DNA of 5,264 nucleotides from Nocardioidaceae bacterium (GTDB lineage Bacteria; Actinomycetota; Actinomycetes; Propionibacteriales; Nocardioidaceae), in contig JACCYS010000273.1 in NCBI GenBank assembly GCA_013696365.1, forward strand, positions 1 to 5,264, given 5' to 3'. Below the pieces are notes generated by a model. It was not told where the DNA came from. It worked only from the letters and a program-made list of their open reading frames with translations, and searched no databases. A program made the translations under genes and the position numbers. This document shows, in pieces, positions 1 to 5,185 of the stretch. Each line of letters begins with the position of its first letter. Position 1 is the first letter of the stretch.

Positions 1-520
1 CACCGGCCTGCCATAGACCGTTGACCAGCTGCTGCAGATCGGTGTCCAAGACCTCGCCCTCGGGCTTGCCGTCGGCTGAGTTGTCGACGACGACCCGCAC
101 GCCAGCGCCGCGTACCGCCGCCGACCCTGCGGTCGCGCCCAGTTCGTCCAGGCGGGCTTGGACGGTCTGGACCGACTCGGCGGCGGCGACAGTGCGTAGC
201 CGCAGCGCCTCGACCTCGGTTGCCACCTGCCCGGTACGCTCCCCCAACGCGGCCACTTGCGCCTTCTCCTGCTCGAGCCGCTTGACTAGGACAGCTCGGT
301 CGCGGTCGGCCTCTGGTGCGTCGGCCTGGGTCTGCGCGGCCGCAACCGTCACCAACAGCGCCAGTAGGGCCAACGCGGCGCCGAGGTCAAGGCCGCCGCT
401 CCTGCGGGGAGATCCACTCGCCTGCTCGTACTCGTCGTCGGGAGCGGTCAGGATGGCCAGCAGGTCGTACTCGTCATGCCTGGGTGACGAGATGTCGCGC
501 GGGTGCTGCGTCGACCGCAC
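1..520 (-). CDS. DUF881 family membrane protein, C-terminus cut by window edge (Rv1823-like)
   Basis: This is the N-terminal 173 residues of a protein that runs off the left edge; DUF881 proteins are usually about 230-300 residues. In order: a polar cytoplasmic N-terminus (1-42), one hydrophobic segment (about 43-62, rich in Ala, Leu and Val), a charged heptad-like stretch likely to be a coiled coil (about 66-120), and the start of the DUF881 domain, with GAGVRVVVDN followed by VLDTDLQQLVNGLW, a typical family signature. The GTG at 518-520 is the first possible start, because the TGA ending pgsA2 is in the same frame just upstream; no strong Shine-Dalgarno is visible, so reinitiation after pgsA2 is likely. 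The family is membrane-anchored and is linked to division/envelope genes in Gram-positive bacteria (YlxW/YlxX-like). The exact function is unknown. The pairing with pgsA2 matches Rv1822-Rv1823. Confidence 0.9.
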   Translation of the reverse strand, partial: MRSTQHPRDISSPRHDEYDLLAILTAPDDEYEQASGSPRRSGGLDLGAALALLALLVTVAAAQTQADAPEADRDRAVLVKRLEQEKAQVAALGERTGQVATEVEALRLRTVAAAESVQTVQARLDELGATAGSAAVRGAGVRVVVDNSADGKPEGEVLDTDLQQLVNGLWQAG

Positions 521-526
521 GTCAAC

Positions 527-1150
527 TCACGTCGCGGTTCTGGCGCGGACTGGTGGGGTGGTCACGAGCAGGGTGCGCACCTGCCAGACGTACAACAGAC
601 CAGCCCACCAGTAGAGCCCCACTCCCCAGACCGTGAACGCCCAACCGACGACCTGGGCCACAGCGGCCAGCGAGCCCGTGTCGTCGCCGAGCAGCAACAG
701 CGGGAACGCGTACAGCAGGGCCGCGGTGGCGGCTTTGCCCAGATAGTGCACCGGCAACGCGCTGAACCCGCGGCTGCGCAGGAAGGGCAGCACGCAGAAC
801 AGCAGCACATCGCGCAGCGGCAATGACACTGCGAGCCATACAGGAATGATGTCGCGCAGCACCAGGCCGACCACAACGGCCAAGATGTACAGCCGGTCGG
901 CCACCGGATCGAGCACCTGACCCAGCGAGGACGTCTGATTGAGGCGCCGTGCCAGGTTGCCGTCCAGATAGTCGGTGAAGCCAGCCACCATCAACACCAG
1001 CAACGCCCAGAAGTCCGACTCCGGCCCCAGCACCAGCCATAAGAACAGCGGCACACCGGCAAGCCGGATCAGGCTGAGCACATTGGGGACGGTGAGCACG
1101 CGATCACCCGAACCGGCGTCGGTGGCCACCGCATCGCGGTCGTCGCTCAC
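527..1150 (-). CDS. pgsA2: CDP-alcohol phosphatidyltransferase (PgsA2-like)
   Basis: Integral membrane enzyme of 207 residues that moves a phosphatidyl group from CDP-diacylglycerol to an alcohol acceptor. The full CDP-alcohol phosphotransferase motif is present: D60, D63-G64, A67-R68, G77, D81 and D85. These four aspartates bind the metal and drive catalysis in the family. The N-terminal VPNVLSLIRL (21-30) is also typical of PgsA proteins. About six hydrophobic segments are visible (near 21-42, 46-60, 86-99, 103-124, 137-156 and 161-192). The start is GTG at 1148-1150, with a good Shine-Dalgarno (GGAGAGG, 1157-1163) 6 nt upstream. Similarity to M. tuberculosis Rv1822 (PgsA2) is clear from memory, including the LNQ(T/S)S and LPVxYxGKAAT regions. 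Whether the acceptor is glycerol-3-phosphate or phosphatidylglycerol (cardiolipin synthesis) cannot be read from sequence. It heads a two-gene unit with DUF881. Confidence 0.93.
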   Translation of the reverse strand: MSDDRDAVATDAGSGDRVLTVPNVLSLIRLAGVPLFLWLVLGPESDFWALLVLMVAGFTDYLDGNLARRLNQTSSLGQVLDPVADRLYILAVVVGLVLRDIIPVWLAVSLPLRDVLLFCVLPFLRSRGFSALPVHYLGKAATAALLYAFPLLLLGDDTGSLAAVAQVVGWAFTVWGVGLYWWAGLLYVWQVRTLLVTTPPVRARTAT

Positions 1151-1156
1151 CTGCCA

Positions 1157-1163
1157 CCTCTCC
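1157..1163 (-). promoter_or_regulatory. Ribosome binding site of pgsA2
   Basis: GGAGAGG on the minus strand ends 6 nt before the GTG at 1150. It fixes this GTG as the start in preference to the in-frame GTG at codon 8. Confidence 0.7.
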
Positions 1164-1183
1164 GAACCCTTGGACTGCCGCCC

Positions 1184-1189
1184 AGCCTA
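1184..1189 (-). promoter_or_regulatory. Candidate -10 box for pgsA2 (TAGGCT)
   Basis: TAGGCT on the minus strand fits the mycobacterial SigA-type TANNNT -10. Transcription would begin near 1177 and give a leader of about 27 nt that contains the GGAGAGG ribosome site. No convincing -35 box is seen, which is common for mycobacterial promoters. This is inferred from position and motif only. Confidence 0.45.
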
Positions 1190-1297
1190 GCGAGCGATGT
1201 GCCGACTACCGAGGATGCCGTGCGGGTGCGGTCGGCAGTCTTGTCCGGGGTCTGTTCGCTGCACGGTCGCTGGCGTGCGGCCGGAGTGCATCCGGGC

Positions 1298-1301
1298 AGG
1301 A
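1298..1301 (+). promoter_or_regulatory. Ribosome binding site of the NifS-like gene
   Basis: AGGA lies 7 nt before the ATG at 1309 and supports that start over the in-frame ATG at codon 7 (1327). I found no clear -10 box for this gene in 1151-1297. Confidence 0.5.
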
Positions 1302-1308
1302 TGGGCAT

Positions 1309-2538
1309 ATGGACGATCCACTTGAGATGGCGCGGCCCGGACCGTTGGACGTTGCGGCCGTCCGCGCGCAGTTTCCCGCCCTGGCCGACCCGGTCGCCTA
1401 CTTCGACGGCCCCGGTGGGTCGCAGGTGCCGACGGTCGTCGGCCGCGCTGTCGCCGACACCCTGACGGCAGGCATCTCGAACCGCGGGGTGATCACGGTG
1501 GCCGAGCGACGCGCCGACGATGTGGTCACCGGGGCGCGGCAGGCCATCGCAGACCTGTGCGGCGGCAGCGCGGGCGGGGTGGTCTTCGGGCGCTCGATGA
1601 CGCAGCTCACCTATGACTTCGCCCGCACCCTAGCGAGGGGATGGACCACCGGCGACGAAGTGGTGGTGACCCGGCTCGACCATGACGGAAACATCCGGCC
1701 GTGGATCGCCGCGGCCGAGCGCGCCGGCGCCACCGTGCGTTGGGCAGACTTCGACCGCGACAGCGCCGAGCTGCCGGTCTCTGCGATCACCGATCTGCTG
1801 TCCGAACGCACCCGGCTGGTGGCGATCACCGCGGCGTCCAACCTGCTCGGCACCCGGCCGGACATCGCGGCCGTTGCTGCCGCCGCGCATGAGGTGGGCG
1901 CGCTGGCGTACGTCGATGCGGTGCATCTGGCTCCGCACTCCCCGATCGACCTCGGCGACCTGGGTGCCGATGTGTTGGTGTGCTCGCCGTACAAGTTCTT
2001 CGGCCCGCACCTGGGGGCGCTGGTGGCGGCTCCGGCGTTGTTGGAGACGCTGCGCCCAGACAAGCTGCTGCCGTCGTCCGACACCGTCCCGGAGCGCTTC
2101 GAGCTGGGCACCTTGCCCTACGAGCTGCTGGCTGGGGTCAACGCCGCGGTCGACTTCATCGCCAGGCTCGCCCCGGGCGACGGTGAGCGGCGCAGCCGGG
2201 TGCTGGCCAGCATGGCGGCGGTGGAGGAGCACGAGGGGCAGCTGTTCGCCCGACTGGTGCAGGGCTTGGCGCGGGTCGACGGGGTGACCTTGTACGGCAG
2301 GGCCGAGTGTCGCACGCCGACAGCCTTGTTCGCCGTCCGCGGCAGGTCACCGCGGCAGGTGCATGAGGCGCTGGCTGCCCGGAAAATCAACGCGCCCGGC
2401 GGAAGCTTTTACGCCGTGGAGGCGGCCCGTTGGCTGGGGCTGGGTGACGCGGGGGCCGTCCGCGCCGGGCTCGCGCCGTACTCCAACGACGACGATGTCG
2501 ACCGCCTGTTGGACGCTGTCACGGACCTCGGTGCTTGA
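1309..2538 (+). CDS. Cysteine desulfurase-like PLP enzyme (class V aminotransferase, TIGR01976-type)
   Basis: Cytosolic fold-type I PLP enzyme, 409 residues, the usual length for the family. Cofactor-site landmarks, in order: YFDGPGGSQVP (31-41) in the substrate/PLP N-terminal loop, GRSMT (94-98) in the phosphate-binding region, DHDGNIRPW (124-132), N178, D203 and H206 in YVDAVH (ring contacts), and SPYKFFGPHLG (226-236) with K229 as the Schiff-base lysine. The SPYKFFGPHLG and INAPGGSFYA (360-369) segments match the 'cysteine desulfurase-like' subfamily (TIGR01976) better than IscS or SufS. Where SufS and IscS carry the mobile-loop catalytic cysteine, this protein reads APGGSFYA with no cysteine; its only cysteines are C84, C225 and C334. 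Desulfurase activity is therefore doubtful, and it may act as a lyase, epimerase or aminotransferase on an unknown amine. It is divergent from pgsA2 and has a MOSC gene downstream. The start is ATG with AGGA upstream. Confidence 0.9.
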   Translation: MDDPLEMARPGPLDVAAVRAQFPALADPVAYFDGPGGSQVPTVVGRAVADTLTAGISNRGVITVAERRADDVVTGARQAIADLCGGSAGGVVFGRSMTQLTYDFARTLARGWTTGDEVVVTRLDHDGNIRPWIAAAERAGATVRWADFDRDSAELPVSAITDLLSERTRLVAITAASNLLGTRPDIAAVAAAAHEVGALAYVDAVHLAPHSPIDLGDLGADVLVCSPYKFFGPHLGALVAAPALLETLRPDKLLPSSDTVPERFELGTLPYELLAGVNAAVDFIARLAPGDGERRSRVLASMAAVEEHEGQLFARLVQGLARVDGVTLYGRAECRTPTALFAVRGRSPRQVHEALAARKINAPGGSFYAVEAARWLGLGDAGAVRAGLAPYSNDDDVDRLLDAVTDLGA

Positions 2539-2557
2539 GCCGGCGGGCTCTCGGACA

Positions 2558-2601
2558 CGATGATGCATTTCTGGGCTCGGAACCCGTGCCATGCATCGTC
2601 G
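2558..2601. repeat. Imperfect palindrome, copy A (10-22-10 geometry)
   Basis: Left arm GATGATGCAT (2559-2568) and right arm ATGCATCGTC (2591-2600) are complementary at 9 of 10 positions. The exception (T2561/G2598) would be a U-G wobble in plus-strand RNA. An outer C2558/G2601 pair extends the arms. The 22-nt interior has a short inner GGG (2573-2575)/CCC (2583-2585) complementarity. It starts 19 nt after the stop of the NifS-like gene, so it could shape the 3' end of that mRNA, but no U-tract follows. Confidence 0.75.
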
Positions 2602-2633
2602 CCGCCGTCGGTCGTTCGTGCCCGCGGACCGCA

Positions 2634-2675
2634 GATGACGCATCGGGGTTGCCCTGACCCCTGCAATGCATCATC
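2634..2675. repeat. Imperfect palindrome, copy B (same 10-22-10 geometry)
   Basis: Left arm GATGACGCAT (2634-2643) and right arm ATGCATCATC (2666-2675) match as inverted repeats at 9 of 10 positions. The mismatch (C2639/A2670) becomes a G-U wobble in minus-strand RNA. The interior is again exactly 22 nt and contains a 5-bp inner hairpin, GGGGT (2645-2649)/ACCCC (2657-2661), with a 7-nt loop. Its centre lies 75 bp from that of copy A. The arms are nearly the same as in copy A while the interiors differ, so the two are related elements. Function is unknown. Confidence 0.75.
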
Positions 2676-2742
2676 GCCGGCGATGGCCGTCTGCGGAGCT
2701 CGGCGCCCGACGTGTCGGGTAAGGACCGGCGGGGTGGCGTAC

Positions 2743-2748
2743 TACCGT
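2743..2748 (+). promoter_or_regulatory. Candidate -10 box for MOSC-reductase operon (TACCGT, leaderless)
   Basis: TACCGT fits TANNNT and ends 7 nt before the ATG at 2756. This would place transcription start at or next to the first codon and produce a leaderless mRNA. No Shine-Dalgarno lies at a useful distance from 2756, which agrees with this. It is inference from motif and spacing only. Confidence 0.4.
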
Positions 2749-2755
2749 CAGCGTG

Positions 2756-3490
2756 ATGCGGGTGCAGGAGATCTGGCGGTTCCCGGTGAAATCGCTGCAA
2801 GGCGAACGCGTGGATCGCACTCAGATCGGCAGCGACGGCGTCGCCGGGGACCGACAGTGGGCACTTTTCGACATGCAGACGGGCTTCGGTCTGACCGCTC
2901 GGCGCCACCCGGAGTTGCTGTTCGCCGCTGCCCGGACCCGCGACGACGGCACTGTCGTGATCGTCCTACCGGACGGCAGCCTGGCCGCCGACGATGCGAG
3001 CCTGTCACGGTGGCTCGGGCGTCCGGTTCAGTTGCGCTCGGCAGCCGTCCAGGTGGAGCGCCGCTACGAGAACCCAGACAACTTCGAGGATGAGTCGGCG
3101 GCACAATGGCAAGCCTTCGACGGCGGTCGCGACGCCTTTCACGACAGCGACTGGGCGCAGGTGTCGATGGTGTCCACAGGCACCCTGCGCGGGTGGGATC
3201 GTCGCCGGTTCCGGGCCAACCTGGTGCTCAACGGGAGTGGCGAGGATGCGCTGATCGGTCATCTCGTCGCCGTCGGCGCCGCCTCGATGGGAGTGGTGGC
3301 CGCGCTGGGACGGTGCGTGCTGACCACCCGCCCGCAGCCCGGCGGCCTGGAGCGCGACGTTGACGTGCTGCGTACGGTGCATCGCGAGCGCGGCGGTTGC
3401 CTGGGCGTGGGCGCCGTCGTGCAGCGCGCCGGAGTGGTGTCTGTCGGTGATGCGGTGCAGGATCGTCGTGTTGACGGAGAGGTGACCTGA
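2756..3490 (+). CDS. MOSC domain-containing protein (MOSC_N plus MOSC)
   Basis: Cytosolic protein of 244 residues with an N-terminal MOSC_N beta-barrel-like domain (about 1-95) and a C-terminal MOSC domain (about 110-240). The opening VQEIWRFPVKSLQGE (3-17) and GDRQW (31-35) are typical of MOSC_N proteins such as YcbX and mARC. RRRFRANLVL (149-158) and GRCVLTTRPQPGG (185-197) are MOSC signatures; C187 is the conserved cysteine that in mARC-like proteins ligates molybdenum. The family binds molybdenum cofactor or carries sulfur for metal-sulfur chemistry. There is no fused ferredoxin domain, so an electron partner would have to be a separate protein. The start is either ATG at 2756 or the adjacent GTG at 2753; I prefer ATG because it fits the candidate -10 box. 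Its stop TGA overlaps the ATG of the aldo/keto reductase by 1 nt. The substrate is unknown. Confidence 0.9.
   Translation: MRVQEIWRFPVKSLQGERVDRTQIGSDGVAGDRQWALFDMQTGFGLTARRHPELLFAAARTRDDGTVVIVLPDGSLAADDASLSRWLGRPVQLRSAAVQVERRYENPDNFEDESAAQWQAFDGGRDAFHDSDWAQVSMVSTGTLRGWDRRRFRANLVLNGSGEDALIGHLVAVGAASMGVVAALGRCVLTTRPQPGGLERDVDVLRTVHRERGGCLGVGAVVQRAGVVSVGDAVQDRRVDGEVT
3476..3482 (+). promoter_or_regulatory. Ribosome binding site of the aldo/keto reductase
   Basis: GGAGAGG inside the last codons of the MOSC gene sits 7 nt before the ATG at 3490. It is a strong site and supports translation of both genes from one transcript. Confidence 0.7.
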
Positions 3491-4359
3491 TGGAGACACG
3501 CCGACTCGGGCGGCTGCGGCATGAGAGCTCGGTGCTCATCTACGGTGCGGCGGCGCTAGCCGAGGTGGACCAAGAGACCGCCGACGCTTCCCTCCAGGAG
3601 GCGCTGGACGCTGACATCAACCACTTCGATGTGGCCGCCGACTACGGCGAGGCCGAGCTGCGGCTCGGCCCGTGGATGCCGCGGATCCGCCGCGACATCT
3701 TCCTCGCCACCAAGACGGGGCTGCGCGAGGCAGACCCGGCCTGGGCGCAGATCAACTCCTCGCTGGAACGGCTGCAGACCGACCGTGTGGACCTGCTGCA
3801 GCTGCATGCCATCGGTGATACCGACGAGCTTGACCGCGCCACCGGCAAGGGCGGTGCGCTGGAGGCGGCCGTGCGCGCACTGGACGAGGGCATGGTCGGC
3901 GCGGTGGGCATCACCGGTCACGGGCCGACGGCGGCGCAGACTCATCTGGAGGCTCTGCGACGGCATCCCTTCGCGACCGTGCTGACACCACTCAACCCGG
4001 TGCTGTGGCGCGACGACGAGTATCGGGCCGCCTACGAGGCGCTGGTGATTGAGGTTCAGCGCCAAGACGCCGGGCTGATGACGATCAAGACGGTGTCGCG
4101 GCGCAACTGGCCGCAGGGCCCGGACGGCGCCCCGTACGCGACCTGGTACGAGCCGTTCGACGACACCGAGCGGATCCGCGGGGCGGTGTCGTGGGTTTTG
4201 GCACACGAGGAGGTCACCGGCATCGCGACTGCCGGCGACGTGCGCCTACTGGGCATGATCATCGACGCCGAACAGCGCCGGCTTCCTGTCGCTGATGCCG
4301 AGCAGGCGTTGGCCGACGACGCCGCATACTCCTCGCCGTTCCTGGACATGCCGATCTGA
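3490..4359 (+). CDS. Aldo/keto reductase
   Basis: A 289-residue cytosolic oxidoreductase of the aldo/keto reductase superfamily, expected to reduce a carbonyl with NAD(P)H on a (beta/alpha)8 barrel. The catalytic tetrad is intact: D47 and Y52 in HFDVAADYG, K75 in LATKTG, and H106 in LLQLHAI. Other family landmarks are the region with R99-V100-D101 (after SSLERLQT), VGAVGITGHG (136-145) and the C-terminal cofactor-side segment ITGIA-like VTGIATAGD (242-250). The length is normal for bacterial members. ATG at 3490 shares its A with the TGA of the MOSC gene, and a good Shine-Dalgarno precedes it, so it is translationally coupled to MOSC. No substrate can be read from the sequence. It converges on DUF1684 with a 10-nt gap. 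Confidence 0.93.
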   Translation: METRRLGRLRHESSVLIYGAAALAEVDQETADASLQEALDADINHFDVAADYGEAELRLGPWMPRIRRDIFLATKTGLREADPAWAQINSSLERLQTDRVDLLQLHAIGDTDELDRATGKGGALEAAVRALDEGMVGAVGITGHGPTAAQTHLEALRRHPFATVLTPLNPVLWRDDEYRAAYEALVIEVQRQDAGLMTIKTVSRRNWPQGPDGAPYATWYEPFDDTERIRGAVSWVLAHEEVTGIATAGDVRLLGMIIDAEQRRLPVADAEQALADDAAYSSPFLDMPI

Positions 4360-4369
4360 TCCGCAGCCT

Positions 4370-4978
4370 TCAGGGGCGGTACCGCTCCCCCACCGGCACC
4401 GGCGCGGCGAGGGTGTTGCCGGGGCCGGGCAACGGGCACGCCCACGCCTCGTCGTAGGCGCAGGACGGCTGATAGGCGAAGTTGAGATCGACCACCAGCT
4501 CGGCCGCGTCGCCGCCGAGGTCAGCGCCCTTGACCGTGTCGAGGACGTAGCGCCCACCGCCGTAGGTCTGATCCGAGGCGTCCCGCAGGGGCAGGAACAG
4601 CCCGCCGCCGTACCCGCCGAGCCACCACAGGTCGAGCAGGCCGAGGCCGGACAGCTCGACCCGGCCCGTCCGATCCAGCGTGACGACGCCGTCAGTGCCG
4701 GTGGAGATGTCACGAGTCTCGGGCTCGACGTCGGTGTCCACTGCGACCACGAACCGATAGGCCGGGTCGTACGGGGCGACATCCGCCCCGCGGTAGTTGG
4801 CGCGATCGGCCGACGGCACCGGTGAGGTGGGATGCGTCCGCAGCAGGTGGTCGCGCCCCTCGACCCAGGTGCGATGCCCGGCGGCGGGGGCGTCGTGCTC
4901 GCGCACTTGCTCGTAGAGCCGGTGCACCCGGCGACGGAAGTCGAGCAGGTCAAGGGATGTGGTCGCGTCGCGGGTCAC
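4370..4978 (-). CDS. DUF1684 domain-containing protein
   Basis: A soluble protein of 202 residues with no signal peptide or membrane segment; it is full length for DUF1684, whose function is unknown. The family landmarks are all there (numbered from the GTG): DFRRRVHRLY (13-22), THPTSPV (48-54), a glycine-rich block LDLWWLGGYGGG (115-126) followed by LFLPLRD, TYGGGRY (138-144), DTVKGADLG (147-155), and FAYQPSCAYD (167-176) with C173, then W-A-C181-P-L. The two cysteines are common in this region of the family. I chose GTG at 4976-4978 because a TANNNT box ends 8 nt before it and the family alignment begins about there. An in-frame TTG at 5050 would add 24 residues (Arg/Pro-rich) unlike the family. 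It faces the aldo/keto reductase tail to tail. Confidence 0.9.
   Translation of the reverse strand: MTRDATTSLDLLDFRRRVHRLYEQVREHDAPAAGHRTWVEGRDHLLRTHPTSPVPSADRANYRGADVAPYDPAYRFVVAVDTDVEPETRDISTGTDGVVTLDRTGRVELSGLGLLDLWWLGGYGGGLFLPLRDASDQTYGGGRYVLDTVKGADLGGDAAELVVDLNFAYQPSCAYDEAWACPLPGPGNTLAAPVPVGERYRP
4373..4388 (+). terminator. Weak candidate hairpin after the reductase gene
   Basis: Arms GGGGCG (4373-4378) and CGCTCC (4383-4388) can form a 6-bp stem with one G-U pair and a GTAC loop, 13 nt after the reductase stop. There is no U-tract, as often in mycobacterial candidates, and the sequence also encodes the last residues of DUF1684, so the pairing may be incidental. Confidence 0.25.
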
Positions 4979-4986
4979 GGTCGGTG

Positions 4987-4992
4987 ACGATA
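4987..4992 (-). promoter_or_regulatory. Candidate -10 box for DUF1684 (TATCGT, leaderless)
   Basis: TATCGT on the minus strand fits TANNNT and lies 8 nt before the GTG at 4978. Transcription would start within about two bases of the GTG. There is no Shine-Dalgarno in front of that GTG, which is consistent with a leaderless mRNA. Confidence 0.45.
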
Positions 4993-5052
4993 GTCCGAGC
5001 CTCACACGCCATCGGGGGGCACGTCGACCGGCAGGTTGTGGAATCTGCAAGC

Positions 5053-5097
5053 ATCAGCAGGCACTAGACTTACCCATAGTCATCATCTTCTGCTGAT
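5053..5097. repeat. Inverted repeat around a candidate promoter
   Basis: ATCAGCAG (5053-5060) and CTGCTGAT (5090-5097) form a perfect 8-bp inverted repeat with a 29-nt interior. A second, smaller one, GACT (5067-5070)/AGTC (5078-5081), is nested almost concentrically inside it. The interior contains the TAGACT -10 candidate. The layout could be an operator pair or an RNA/DNA cruciform, or chance. Confidence 0.45.
5065..5070 (+). promoter_or_regulatory. Candidate -10 box for the right-edge gene (TAGACT)
   Basis: TAGACT fits TANNNT and would start transcription near 5077, giving a leader of about 109 nt before the GTG at 5186. No clear -35 is visible. It sits in a locally AT-richer patch between two divergent genes. 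Confidence 0.4.
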
Positions 5098-5099
5098 TC

Positions 5100-5169
5100 T
5101 CGAGCCCCCCGGAATCGCGCAAAGTCTGTGCTGTGAAGGGACCCCACCGGGTGTCTGTCGTGGGCTCGA
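5100..5169 (+). other. Potentially structured 5' leader
   Basis: TCGAGCCC (5100-5107) pairs perfectly with GGGCTCGA (5162-5169). Directly inside it, CCCGG (5108-5112) pairs with CCGGG (5147-5151), leaving a one-sided 10-nt bulge (5152-5161). A GCTG-GAAA-CAGC tetraloop hairpin follows at 5171-5182, just before the GTG at 5186. I compared it by eye with what I remember of the c-di-AMP, SAM-IV, M-box, cobalamin, TPP and c-di-GMP riboswitches and saw no match to their conserved cores. It may be a cis-regulatory leader or simply GC-rich pairing. Confidence 0.35.
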
Positions 5170-5185
5170 CGCTGGAAACAGCCAC

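Noticed and set aside
21..614. A 197-codon plus-strand open frame opposite DUF881 and pgsA2
   Set aside because: Its product is a low-complexity Ser/Ala/Arg mixture, and the minus strand carries the recognisable DUF881 signature and pgsA2 end.
1611..2232. Long open frames on the minus strand and in alternative plus frames within the NifS-like gene
   Set aside because: They are shadows of a gene with full family motifs; the products show only Arg/Ala/Pro-rich composition and no recognisable domain.
2558..2676. A minimal CRISPR array or classical Rho-independent terminators
   Set aside because: There are only two palindromic units with dissimilar interiors and no direct-repeat/spacer pattern, so not CRISPR. 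No U-tract follows either hairpin, so a classical terminator is not supported, though a role at the 3' end is not excluded.
2560..3093. A 177-codon plus-strand open frame through the palindrome region, with two similar peptide stretches (MMH...PCHASSP and MTH...PCNASSP)
   Set aside because: The peptide similarity follows from the DNA palindromes being 75 bp (a multiple of three) apart. The frame then overlaps most of the well-supported MOSC gene in another frame and becomes Arg-rich, the mark of a GC-rich shadow frame.
5100..5182. c-di-AMP (ydaO), SAM-IV, M-box, cobalamin or c-di-GMP riboswitch
   Set aside because: The conserved core sequences I know for these classes are not visible, so no named class is assigned.
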